Under the pieces are notes generated by a model. The model did not search any database, was not told where the DNA came from, and saw nothing but the letters and a program-made list of their open reading frames with translations. DNA of 64,000 nt from Streptomyces sp. CB02009. GTDB taxonomy: Bacteria; Actinomycetota; Actinomycetes; Streptomycetales; Streptomycetaceae. Both the position numbers and the translations under genes were made by a program. The stretch is from positions 1,041,582 to 1,105,581 of the forward strand of contig NZ_LIVV01000001.1 of assembly GCF_001905825.1 (NCBI RefSeq), read 5' to 3'. Positions 8,370 to 15,794 of this stretch are shown piece by piece (position 1 is the stretch's first letter; each line of letters begins with the position of its first letter).

Positions 8370-9545
8370 TCAGCGCAGCGCCAGCGCGACGATCTGCGTG
8401 ACCGCTTCCTTGTCGAAGTTGTCGTCGCTGACAAGGATCAGCGACCGTTCGCCGGACGGCAGGGTGGGGCCCCAGGTCATGCCTTCGGTGTTGTCGACGG
8501 TGGACAGGCCGAGGGTGTGGAAGTCCGCGACGAGCCGCTTCCGCATGGGCGCGACGGGCTGTCCGGCCAGGGAGTCCAGCGACCGTACGTCGGTGGCGCC
8601 CCGCGTCGTGGTGTCGTACAGGCGGATCTTGTAGCCGGAGCCGGCGACCCAGGTGCGCTCGAGGACGAGGTAGCGCTCGGGGTCGTTCGGGAAGGCCAGG
8701 AGGGACGGCACACCGGTGTCGGGGCCCCACGGGCTGGTCGGGTCGGACACGGCGAAGATCTTCTCGATGGGGTACGCGAACTGCCCGAGCACCCGGCCGC
8801 CGCGGGTCTGCCGCGTGACGCGGACGAGCGCGCCGTGCGTCAGGTCCGGCACCGGGCCGTCCTGGAGCAGCGGGCCCTCGATCGCGCTGGTCACGACGGT
8901 GCCGCGGGCGCCGAAGGTGAGCGCCTCGACGGCCTGGTTGCGGCGCGGCCCGCGCTCGGCCGTGATCAGGTAGTTCTCCGGCAGCCGCAGGCGGCCGTGG
9001 TGGGTGCCGTCGGGCTCGGAGATCTCGATCGACGGCTGGATCACGGGCGCGCCGGCGACGGCGGGCCGGTCGCCCTCCTGCCCCCACCAGTACCGGCATG
9101 CGCGCGGGTCGACGCGGATCTCCTCGGGGTCGATCGCCTTGCCGTCGCCGAGGGCGGGGGAGGGGTAGACCGAGCCGTCCGGCTGGAGGAGGGGGTGGGT
9201 CGAGGTGAAGTCGACGGCGTGCACGCCGGCCGCGTCGATGTCGAGCTTCGCGGTGTAGAAGCGCGCGGGCTGGAGGAAGGAGCGGTCGTCGCTGATGAGG
9301 ACGTACTCGCCGGTGCACCGGTCGCGGTCGATGCCGGAGAGGCCGCCGACCGTGGTCCCCTGGAAGTCGAGCTTGTGCGGGACGGTCTTCTCGCCGAGCA
9401 GACGGGCCTGCACGGCACGCTTCGACTCCGGTGCGGACGGGGCCGGTTGGGGTGCGGCGGCCACGGCGGGGGCGAGCGTGGACGTGACGAGCAGGGCCGC
9501 GGCGCAGGCGCGGCGGATCAGGGAGGCACTCATGCCGATGATCAT
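8370..9545 (-). CDS. Secreted esterase-like protein of the phytase-like family
   Basis: A 391-residue exported protein. The signal peptide runs from MIIGMSASLIRRACAAALL to an Ala-rich cleavage region near residue 30. The mature part shows features of the 'esterase-like activity of phytase' family (PF13449 type): GGLSGIDRD early on, IDPEEIRVDP, ERGPRRNQAVEALT, and a final NTEGMTWGP block before the ending LILVSDDNF. These proteins probably form a beta-propeller that acts on phosphoesters or esters; no substrate is known from sequence. The start was chosen for its GAGG eight bases upstream. An in-frame ATG 12 bases later lacks such a site. Confidence 0.85.
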   Translation of the reverse strand: MIIGMSASLIRRACAAALLVTSTLAPAVAAAPQPAPSAPESKRAVQARLLGEKTVPHKLDFQGTTVGGLSGIDRDRCTGEYVLISDDRSFLQPARFYTAKLDIDAAGVHAVDFTSTHPLLQPDGSVYPSPALGDGKAIDPEEIRVDPRACRYWWGQEGDRPAVAGAPVIQPSIEISEPDGTHHGRLRLPENYLITAERGPRRNQAVEALTFGARGTVVTSAIEGPLLQDGPVPDLTHGALVRVTRQTRGGRVLGQFAYPIEKIFAVSDPTSPWGPDTGVPSLLAFPNDPERYLVLERTWVAGSGYKIRLYDTTTRGATDVRSLDSLAGQPVAPMRKRLVADFHTLGLSTVDNTEGMTWGPTLPSGERSLILVSDDNFDKEAVTQIVALALR

Positions 9546-9795
9546 GACCCGGGCCTCACCCGCCCCGCAGTCACCCAGGCGAGTGTTCCTTCCGTCGGCC
9601 GGACCGATGGTCGGATGATGGGTGCGGCTGAGGGTGCCTCAGCTTCCTGGCGGCGAGCACGGCGCGCATGGCGAGCGCGGCGCACGAACCGTGCCGGTCA
9701 AGTCGATCGACTCGCGGACCAGTGCGCACGGCCCCGGACGCTCTGCGCGGGCGAACAGGCCCAAGGGGCACCGACGGCATCCGTGCCGTGACGCC
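9546..9795. other. Intergenic stretch without recognised gene
   Basis: This is the upstream region of the phytase-like gene and the tail side of the DUF7144-like gene. I see no coding pattern that stands out from chance frames and no clear operator. It is bounded on the right by the strong hairpin at 9796-9844. Confidence 0.5.
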
Positions 9796-9844
9796 GCCGG
9801 GCCCCCTGCCCGCCGTGCGTACGACGGCGGGCAGGGGGCCCGGC
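9796..9844 (-). terminator. Very strong 21-bp stem terminator
   Basis: GCCGGGCCCCCTGCCCGCCG plus T (9796-9816) pairs perfectly with 9824-9844 across a 7-base loop. It starts 13 bases beyond the stop of the DUF7144-like gene in the direction of its transcription. Confidence 0.8.
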
Positions 9845-9857
9845 ACTTCTCCCTTCC

Positions 9858-10277
9858 TCAGATGAGCTCCTCGCGCTTCACCGCGCACAGGGCCCAGATG
9901 ACGAACCCGGACATGGCGACCATCAGGATCGACCAGGCCGGGTAGTAGGGCAGGGAGAGGAAGTTGGCGATGATGACGAGCGCGGCGATGCCCACGCCGG
10001 CCACGCGTGCCCATGTGGACGTCCGGTACAGCCCGAAGCTCACGAGGACCGCGATGATGCCGAGGATGAGGTGGATCCAGCCCCATGAGGTCAGGTCGAA
10101 CTTGAAGACGTAGTTGGGCGTGTTGACGAAGACCTCGTCCTCGGCGATCGCCATGATGCCGCGGAAGATGCCGACGAGGCCGGTGATGCCGAGCATGACG
10201 GCGGCGAACACGGTCAGTCCGCCGGCCCAGGCCTGTCTCGTCGTGTCTCCCGACCTTGTGGTGTGAGTGGAGGCCAT
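9858..10277 (-). CDS. Small four-helix membrane protein (DUF7144-like)
   Basis: A 139-residue integral membrane protein with four hydrophobic segments: GGLTVFAAVMLGITGLVGIF, the WIHLILGIIAVLVSFGLY region, VGIAALVIIANFLSL, and WSILMVAMSGFVIWAL. The charged N-terminus is short. The pattern matches the DUF7144 family of actinobacterial membrane proteins, function unknown. Start codon ATG follows GAGGG with good spacing. It is the last of three small membrane-protein genes on the minus strand (with the SHOCT and HdeD-like genes), possibly a stress-related group. Confidence 0.85.
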   Translation of the reverse strand: MASTHTTRSGDTTRQAWAGGLTVFAAVMLGITGLVGIFRGIMAIAEDEVFVNTPNYVFKFDLTSWGWIHLILGIIAVLVSFGLYRTSTWARVAGVGIAALVIIANFLSLPYYPAWSILMVAMSGFVIWALCAVKREELI

Positions 10278-10321
10278 CGCGATCCCTCGCTTCTCGGTCG
10301 AATCGACAGTGCCGGGCGCGG

Positions 10322-10780
10322 TCAGCGTCCGGGGGTGGGGGGCTCACCGGGCGCGGGGCTCGCGGCCGGCTTGTCGTCGCTCAGGACCAGCGCCTTGGCC
10401 CGTTCGAACTCCTCGTCCGTGATGTGCCCGGCGGAGCGGAGATCGGAGAGCCTGGTCAGTTCCTCGGCGCTGCTGGGGCGGGCGGCACCGGACGCGGTCT
10501 CGCGGATGTACGCGTCGAACTCCCGCTGCTGGTCACGGGCCTGGGCTATCTCGCGGCGGCCCATGTTCTTGCCGCGGGCGATCACGTACACGAGGACGCC
10601 CAGGAAGGGCAGCAGGATGACGAAGGCCAGCCACCCGGCCTTGCCCCATCCGTTCATCTCCTTGTCGCGGAAGATGTCGGTGAGGAGGCGGAAGAGCAGG
10701 ATGAACCACAGGATCCAGAGGAAGAACCAGAACATGGTCCAGAAGACGTTGAGCAGCGGGTAGTCGTAGGCGAGGTACAC
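10322..10780 (-). CDS. Membrane protein with PLDc-N-like helices and a C-terminal SHOCT domain
   Basis: A 152-residue protein. Two hydrophobic segments (an aromatic-rich one near residues 10-33 and a second near 50-66) resemble the N-terminal membrane region of cardiolipin-synthase-like proteins (PLDc_N) without the catalytic part. Residues about 105-132 form a SHOCT motif (LTRLSDLRSAGHITDEEFERAK), a short C-terminal helix pair thought to mediate oligomerisation. GTG start follows GGAGGAATC. The gap to the next gene is 44 bases, so co-transcription with it is likely. The function is unknown. Confidence 0.85.
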   Translation of the reverse strand: MYLAYDYPLLNVFWTMFWFFLWILWFILLFRLLTDIFRDKEMNGWGKAGWLAFVILLPFLGVLVYVIARGKNMGRREIAQARDQQREFDAYIRETASGAARPSSAEELTRLSDLRSAGHITDEEFERAKALVLSDDKPAASPAPGEPPTPGR

Positions 10781-10904
10781 GATTCCTCCGTTTCCGCGGT
10801 CGCCCGGGCATCCGTGGCGTACCTCGGTTCGTGCGCGGGGCGCGGCGGGGTGGGGGAGCCTCGCTCCGAAGGCCGGGCGCGAGGCTGCGTCTGCGACGCG
10901 GCTG

Positions 10905-11558
10905 TCAGGTGGGCCCCGGCGAGTCGTGGCCCGTGACGCCCGCCCTGCGCAGTGCCGACCGCCACGCCAGCGCGACGGCGGTCTCCGCCAGGCCGAGGAG
11001 GACGAGCCAGAGGCCGAGCAGCCTGGTCAGGGCCCGGGCCGACTCCGTCGGCAGCGCCAGCACCACGATTCCCGCGACGATGCCGAGGGCCGCGACGGCC
11101 ATGACGACACCGCGGTGCGGCATGTTCTTGGTGGCGATGGCCGTGTAGAGGGTGACGATGCCGGACACCAGCCAGACGGCGCCGACGATCAGGGAGAGCG
11201 CGGCGATCGTCTGGAGCGGGTTCCTGAGACAGAGCACTCCGCCCAGGACGCACAGGACGGCCACGATCAGTCCCGGCACACGGTCGCTGCTGCGCCCGAA
11301 CGCGGTCACGAACTGGAAGGCGCCGGTCAGCAGCAGGTACACGCCGATGAGCACGGCCAGGACGTGCAGGGTGACATCCGGCCACACGAGCGCCAGGATG
11401 CCCGGGATGAGCGTGGCCATCGCGGCGCAGAGGAGCCAGATCCACGAGCGGCCGAGACGCGCCAGCTGATCCTCCGGGTCGGCCGCGGGAGCGGGCGATG
11501 CCGTGCCTGTCCCGTCCTCCGGTCCGGCACGGGGCGCGGAACCCTGTGACATTGCCAT
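10905..11558 (-). CDS. HdeD-like (DUF308) membrane protein
   Basis: A 217-residue protein with six predicted membrane helices after a Pro/Ala-rich cytoplasmic N-terminus. The repeated blocks with ILALVWPDVTLHVLAVLIG and later LIVGAVWLVSGIVTLYTAI match the HdeD/DUF308 family, named after an E. coli acid-resistance protein; a role in acid stress here is not shown. The start MAMSQGS was chosen for GGAGGAGGAC just upstream rather than a longer frame reaching 11627. It leads a run of three small membrane-protein genes. Confidence 0.85.
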   Translation of the reverse strand: MAMSQGSAPRAGPEDGTGTASPAPAADPEDQLARLGRSWIWLLCAAMATLIPGILALVWPDVTLHVLAVLIGVYLLLTGAFQFVTAFGRSSDRVPGLIVAVLCVLGGVLCLRNPLQTIAALSLIVGAVWLVSGIVTLYTAIATKNMPHRGVVMAVAALGIVAGIVVLALPTESARALTRLLGLWLVLLGLAETAVALAWRSALRRAGVTGHDSPGPT

Positions 11559-11632
11559 GTGTCCTCCTCCCGCCGCCCGGGTGGATCGTCCCTGACCCTC
11601 TCGGGGCCGGGAGTCGCCACGTCCCACGACGC

Positions 11633-11794
11633 TCAGATCGAGCGGGGTGAGCGGGTCGGCAGTCCGTACGGAAGAGCCTTGACGATGACAGGGCCGAACA
11701 GGAGGGTCGGTCCGGCCGTCGTCACGCGTGGGGCCAGGGGCGACGCCGTGGCCGGCGTTCCCGATACGTGTTCCTCGGAGGTCTCGTAGCGCAT
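11633..11794 (-). CDS. Possible 53-residue peptide, unrecognised
   Basis: A short frame begins MRYETSEEHVSG and ends ALPYGLPTRSPRSI, with a hydrophobic stretch TLLFGPVIV in between. Third codon positions are mostly G/C, as in real genes here. The only upstream purine run is GAGAGA, a weak ribosome site. Leader-like and core-like halves are suggestive of a peptide precursor, but no modification, transport or immunity gene is adjacent. It may be noise in a 480-bp gap. Confidence 0.3.
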   Translation of the reverse strand: MRYETSEEHVSGTPATASPLAPRVTTAGPTLLFGPVIVKALPYGLPTRSPRSI

Positions 11795-11903
11795 GAGGTG
11801 TCTCTCGGAGGGGTCAGAAACGGGAGCGTGCGGGGCTCCAGGACCAGTGTGCACCCATCGCCTGCCGCCCGCCTCACAGCGTGAGGAACAGCCAGGAAGC
11901 GGC

Positions 11904-12010
11904 CTGGAGGCTCGTGGGAGCGGCGGGTCCGGATGCTGCTGGAGGCTCGTGGGAGCGCGGCTCCGGATGCTTCTGGCGGCTCGTCGGCCGCGGCGGTTCC
12001 GCACGCTCGT
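11904..12010. repeat. Imperfect tandem repeat, about 35-bp unit
   Basis: The 19-base segment CTGGAGGCTCGTGGGAGCG occurs at 11904-11922 and again at 11939-11957, each followed by TCCGGATGCT. A third, degraded copy (GGCGGCTCGTCGG) follows. The array lies in the gap downstream of the TDT transporter gene. Nothing indicates a coding role. Confidence 0.7.
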
Positions 12011-12041
12011 CGACGCCGTCCGGGCCGGCATGCGCGCGCCG

Positions 12042-13031
12042 TCAGCGCCGTCGGCGGGCCCGCACCGGCCGGGAGCCGCCGACCGCGGGGGAGAGCCGGT
12101 CGACGGCGTGCCCCGTGAGCGAGCGGGCGAAGCCGTAGGCGGTCGGGAGCCACACGGCGACGGCGATCCACAGCAGCACCCGGCCCAGCGTCTCCAGCCA
12201 CGCGACTCCGGTGGCGGCCGCGACGGACAGGGCCGCCACCGCCGTCATGCCGAGCGGGAAGACCGTCGCCCAGCGACGGACGTCGTAACCGAGGCGTGGA
12301 CGGGCGCACTCGCCGCACAGCAGCACGGCGTACCAGGCCAGATCGAGCGCCGTCAGGACGAGCGTGGCCGTCCGCAGGGCCGTGGCCGCGTCGCCCGACC
12401 AGACGCCCGACGCGAGGAGCTTCGAACCGGTGAGTGCCGAGAGCGCGAGGGCTCCGCCCGCGATCCAGTGGTCGCCCGCGCCCGTCACCACCTGGCGTAC
12501 GTCGAAGCGGGCCAGGGCGTCGACGTACAACAGGAGTCCCAGCAGGAACAGGCCGAGAGCCACCCGGGCAAGCCAGTCACCGGTCTCCGGCACGAGGACG
12601 GCACACAGGACCGCGAGGCCCTGGGTGGCCACACTGATCAGGAACACGGCGCCCGGTGCCCGTCGGGTCAGATGCCGGAGGACGGCGACCAGCATCACCG
12701 GCCACACCAGCGCGGCGATCACCAGGAGCGACACGGCCACCGGAGTGAGGCCGAGGAGCTCGAACCGTACGCCGAGCACCGTCGTGGCGGCGACCGCGGT
12801 GAGCGCCGGCGGGGTGACGGCGGTCGTCTCCCAGCGGCGCCGGTCCCTCAGCAGCAGGGCCGAGCAGCCGAGCGCCAGCAGCAGCCAGAGCGCCGCGGCC
12901 GGCCACAGCGCCACGACGGACACCACCTCGAAGCCGGCCAGGCTCAGCCCGACCGACAGGATGCCGGTGGCCATGACCGCGGCCCCGGCCACCGGAGGCC
13001 ACGCCGCCCACTGCCGGGCGTACCGGTTCAC
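12042..13031 (-). CDS. TDT/TehA-type (SLAC1-like) transporter
   Basis: A 329-residue membrane protein with about ten hydrophobic segments. The N-terminal MATGILSVGLSLAGF region and overall pattern match the tellurite-resistance/dicarboxylate transporter (TDT) family, related to TehA and plant SLAC1 anion channels. The substrate (anion, dicarboxylate or tellurite-related) cannot be told. The C-terminus is Arg-rich and cytoplasmic. GTG start has only a weak ribosome site. It lies 22 bases after the histidine phosphatase gene on the same strand and is probably translated from the same mRNA. Confidence 0.8.
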   Translation of the reverse strand: MNRYARQWAAWPPVAGAAVMATGILSVGLSLAGFEVVSVVALWPAAALWLLLALGCSALLLRDRRRWETTAVTPPALTAVAATTVLGVRFELLGLTPVAVSLLVIAALVWPVMLVAVLRHLTRRAPGAVFLISVATQGLAVLCAVLVPETGDWLARVALGLFLLGLLLYVDALARFDVRQVVTGAGDHWIAGGALALSALTGSKLLASGVWSGDAATALRTATLVLTALDLAWYAVLLCGECARPRLGYDVRRWATVFPLGMTAVAALSVAAATGVAWLETLGRVLLWIAVAVWLPTAYGFARSLTGHAVDRLSPAVGGSRPVRARRRR

Positions 13032-13053
13032 GGCGTGCTCACGCTCGTCCGCG

Positions 13054-13665
13054 TCACGTACGGACAGGGGGGAGCGGGCGCTGGTTCCAGCCCGCGACCA
13101 CCGGCAGTCCGTGCTCCGTGGACAACCGGCCGACCGTCGCCGTGGTCAGGAGGAACAGCCGCCCCTCGGACGCCGGCAGGCCGAGGTAGCGGGCCGTGAG
13201 GACGCGCAGCAGATGCGCGTGCGCGACCACCACGCCGTCCTCCCGCGAACCGGCGAGGAGCGGCAGGACGCGCTCCAGCACCCGGTCGGCCCGTCGCCCC
13301 ACGTCCTCCGCGGACTCGCCCGGCCGCCCGTCGGCATGCGGCGGCACGCCGTCGTTCCACAGCGACCAGTGGGGCCGGGTCTCGTGGATGTGTGCCGTGG
13401 TCAGCCCCTCGTACCCGCCGTAGTCCCACTCGCACAGGTCCTCGTCCGTCACCGCGTCCCGCAGCCCGGCGAGTTCCGCCGTGTGCCGGGCCCGCCGCAG
13501 GGGACTGGTGCGTACGAAGGCCAGGGGGCGGCCCTCGAAGAACGGGGCGAGCGTGCGTGCCTCCGCCTCGCCCTCCGGTGTGAGCGGCAGATCGGTACGA
13601 CCGGTGTGGCGCCCCGAGGCGCTCCACTCGGTCTCGCCGTGACGGATCAGGATGAGGTCGCTCAT
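13054..13665 (-). CDS. Histidine phosphatase superfamily protein
   Basis: A 203-residue cytoplasmic enzyme of the phosphoglycerate-mutase-like family. It has the RHGE box (LILIRHGETEWS, catalytic His8), the RTSPLRRARHTA block, a central Glu in LCEWDYGGYEG, and the second catalytic His in VVVAHAHLLRVL. The size fits small CobC/Gpm-like phosphatases with undetermined substrates. ATG follows GGAAGGAG. It is upstream of the TDT transporter and probably forms a two-gene operon with it. Confidence 0.9.
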   Translation of the reverse strand: MSDLILIRHGETEWSASGRHTGRTDLPLTPEGEAEARTLAPFFEGRPLAFVRTSPLRRARHTAELAGLRDAVTDEDLCEWDYGGYEGLTTAHIHETRPHWSLWNDGVPPHADGRPGESAEDVGRRADRVLERVLPLLAGSREDGVVVAHAHLLRVLTARYLGLPASEGRLFLLTTATVGRLSTEHGLPVVAGWNQRPLPPVRT

Positions 13666-13689
13666 GGCGGCGGTGCTCCTTCCGACGAC

Positions 13690-13815
13690 ACGACGGCGTG
13701 CGCTTCCGACGGCGTGCGCTTCCGACGGCGCGGGCCTTCGACGGCGCGGGCCGCCGACCGCGCCGGCTTCCGGCGGCCCGGGCTTCCGACGGCGCAGGCT
13801 TCCGGCGGTGTGAGG
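13690..13815. repeat. Degenerate short tandem repeats
   Basis: The motif CTTCCGACGGCG followed by TGCG or CGGG recurs at intervals of 15 bases or more, five to six times with drift, in the gap between the XRE-cupin gene and the phosphatase gene. No reading frame through it looks like a protein. Confidence 0.6.
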
Positions 13816-13907
13816 CGGCCGAAGGGCAGGTCACGCCTTCCAGCGTGCGGCCTCGATCTCCTTCCCGCACGTGAGGTCGAGGAGGACGGAGGCACGGGCG
13901 GGCCTTG

Positions 13908-14468
13908 TCAGAGCTCCAGGACGTCGACGTGGTCGCCGACCGCGACCACGAGGACCCGCGACCCAGGCTCGACCGTGCGCCAGCGGTGCAGGACGCCACC
14001 GGCCACCAGGAGCGTGTCCCCGCGTCCCAGCCGGTGGATCCGGCCTTCGACCTCGACCTCCACCGAGCCGTCCGCCACGTACATCAGCTCGTCGTTGCGG
14101 TGCCGGAACTCGCGATCCGCCTCGTGCTCGCCGACGAACTCGAGCGCGTGCAGCTGATGGCGGCCCCGTACCACCGGCCGGACGCCGGCCTCCCGGTCGA
14201 GCCCGCTGTCGTCGTCGGCGCGCACCACGTCGATCGTCCGCGTCCTGTCCGAGGTCGCGAGGAGGTGCACCGCCGTGGTGTCGAGGGCGTCCGCGATCCG
14301 CTGCAGCGACCGCATGCTCGGACGCGCCCGGTCGTTCTCGATCTGGCTGAGGAAGGGTGAGGAGAGCCCGCTGAGCCGCGCCACATCGGCGAGCGTCAGG
14401 TCGAGCGCCCGGCGCCGGCGGCGTACGGCGGCCCCCACGCGTGGGGTGTTGGTGCTCTCGGCCTCCAT
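13908..14468 (-). CDS. XRE-family regulator with C-terminal cupin domain
   Basis: A 186-residue DNA-binding protein. Residues about 10-65 form a helix-turn-helix (LTLADVARLSGLSSPFLSQIE, then RPSMRSLQRIADAL). Residues about 110-180 form a cupin-2 fold (HRNDELMYVADGSVEVEVEG, then GDTLLVAGGVLHRW), which in this family binds a small effector. ATG 14468 was chosen over a longer frame because GGAAGGACGG precedes it. It is divergent from the arylsulfotransferase-permease pair and probably regulates it in response to the substrate or product. Confidence 0.9.
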   Translation of the reverse strand: MEAESTNTPRVGAAVRRRRRALDLTLADVARLSGLSSPFLSQIENDRARPSMRSLQRIADALDTTAVHLLATSDRTRTIDVVRADDDSGLDREAGVRPVVRGRHQLHALEFVGEHEADREFRHRNDELMYVADGSVEVEVEGRIHRLGRGDTLLVAGGVLHRWRTVEPGSRVLVVAVGDHVDVLEL

Positions 14469-14617
14469 GGCTGTCCCGTCCTTCCCCCGCCCCGCAGGCG
14501 CCCCGGGGCGCCGTTCTCCCTGGCCGACGGCGCCTGACGGCACCTTACGCGGCGCAACGCGAGAACTCGGAGACGGTTTCGTACTCCCGACACACGCCCG
14601 TCACACAACGGCCCTAA

Positions 14618-14655
14618 CGTCAAAGTCGGTTGTTCTCATCAAAGAAAGTTTGACG
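14618..14655. promoter_or_regulatory. CGTCAAA / TTTGACG inverted repeat in divergent promoter region
   Basis: CGTCAAA (14618-14624) and TTTGACG (14649-14655) are exact reverse complements with a 24-base spacer. The spacer is A/T-richer than its surroundings and would hold the promoter of the arylsulfotransferase gene. The right arm overlaps the start of that gene's ribosome-binding region. It is a candidate site for the XRE-cupin regulator encoded next door. Confidence 0.4.
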
Positions 14656-14669
14656 CAAGGAGTCCCGAC

Positions 14670-15794
14670 GTGCCCTCTGTCGACCAGAACTCACGCCGCC
14701 GCCGTCCCACCGGCCTCATCGCCCTCGACGAGGCGGCGGTGTCCGACGGCTACACCCTCTACGCACCCCTCACCGGCACCGGGGAGGTCTACCTCATCGA
14801 CCTCCACGGCGACACCGTGCACAGCTGGAACCTTCCGTACCGCCCCGGCCGCCACGCCCGACTGCTCGCCGACGGCACGCTCGCCTACAACGGCGTCCTT
14901 CCGGGGGAGCGCGCCCTCTTCCCGATGTGGCACAAGTACCGGGGCGGCGTCATGCTCCATGCGGCCCCCGACGGCACCGTCCTGCGGGAACACCGCGATC
15001 CCCTCCAGCACCACGACGCCCACCACCTCGACGACGGGCGCATCCTCTACACCGCTCTGGAACCGCTGGCCGGGGCCGAAGCCGCGACGGTACGGGGCGG
15101 CGTGCCCGGCTCCGAGGCCGAGGGCGGGGTCGTCTGGGCCGACACCATCAAGGAGGTCGGCCCGGACGGTGAACTCCTCTGGTCCTGGAGCGCTTCGGAG
15201 CACCTCGACCGGGCCTCCTTCCCGCTGCACGAGGCCTACGCGCGTGAGCACTGGCCCCTGATCAACAGCGTCACGCCCCTGCGGGACGGCAACATCCTGG
15301 CCAGCCTGCGCAGTGTGTCGGCCGTCGTCGTCATCAGCCGTGAGACAGGCGAGATCCTCTGGCGCAGCCGCCCCGGCACGGTCAGCCAGCAGCACGCCCC
15401 CACCGAACTGGACGACGGCCGGCTGCTCGTCTTCGACAACGGCGTGTTCCGGCCCGGGAACGACGTCCCGTACTCCCGCGTCATCGAGATCGACCGGGCC
15501 ACGAGCGACATCGCGTGGGAGTACCACGACCCGGCACGGGAGTTCTTCTTCGCGCCCTTCATGGGCTCGGCGCAGCGCCTGCCGAACGGCAACACCCTCG
15601 TCACCGACTCGCCCTCGGGGCGGCTGTTCGAAGTGACCGAGGACGGCTATCTGTGCTGGGAGTACGTCGTCCCGCACTTCGCAGGCTACGGCGAGAGCGA
15701 GGTCCGCGGTCTCTTCCCGTCCGAGCCCAACGCGGTCTTCCGCGCCTACCGCTACACGGCGGCCGAGATCCCGTGGCTGGAGGCGACGGCATGA
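14670..15794 (+). CDS. Arylsulfotransferase (ASST) family protein
   Basis: A 374-residue protein with the repeated-blade pattern of arylsulfate sulfotransferases: GEVYLIDLHGDTVHSW, HHDAHHLDDGRILYT, PLRDGNILASLRS, HAPTELDDGRLLVFDNG, RLPNGNTLVTDS. Enzymes of this class move sulfate between phenolic esters without PAPS; many relatives have unknown chemistry. There is no signal peptide, so it seems cytoplasmic, unlike the periplasmic E. coli enzyme. GTG follows AAGGAG. Its stop overlaps the permease start (ATGA), indicating coupled translation, so its substrate may be what the permease brings in. Confidence 0.87.
   Translation: MPSVDQNSRRRRPTGLIALDEAAVSDGYTLYAPLTGTGEVYLIDLHGDTVHSWNLPYRPGRHARLLADGTLAYNGVLPGERALFPMWHKYRGGVMLHAAPDGTVLREHRDPLQHHDAHHLDDGRILYTALEPLAGAEAATVRGGVPGSEAEGGVVWADTIKEVGPDGELLWSWSASEHLDRASFPLHEAYAREHWPLINSVTPLRDGNILASLRSVSAVVVISRETGEILWRSRPGTVSQQHAPTELDDGRLLVFDNGVFRPGNDVPYSRVIEIDRATSDIAWEYHDPAREFFFAPFMGSAQRLPNGNTLVTDSPSGRLFEVTEDGYLCWEYVVPHFAGYGESEVRGLFPSEPNAVFRAYRYTAAEIPWLEATA

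Noticed and set aside
11633..11794. Lasso peptide or lanthipeptide precursor
   Set aside because: It lacks the expected leader motifs and core residues and has no maturation enzymes nearby. It is kept only as a low-confidence small frame.
11793..13199. 468-codon plus-strand frame across the TDT transporter region
   Set aside because: Arg/Gln/Gly-rich antisense composition, no domain, and opposite a clear ten-helix membrane protein and a histidine phosphatase.
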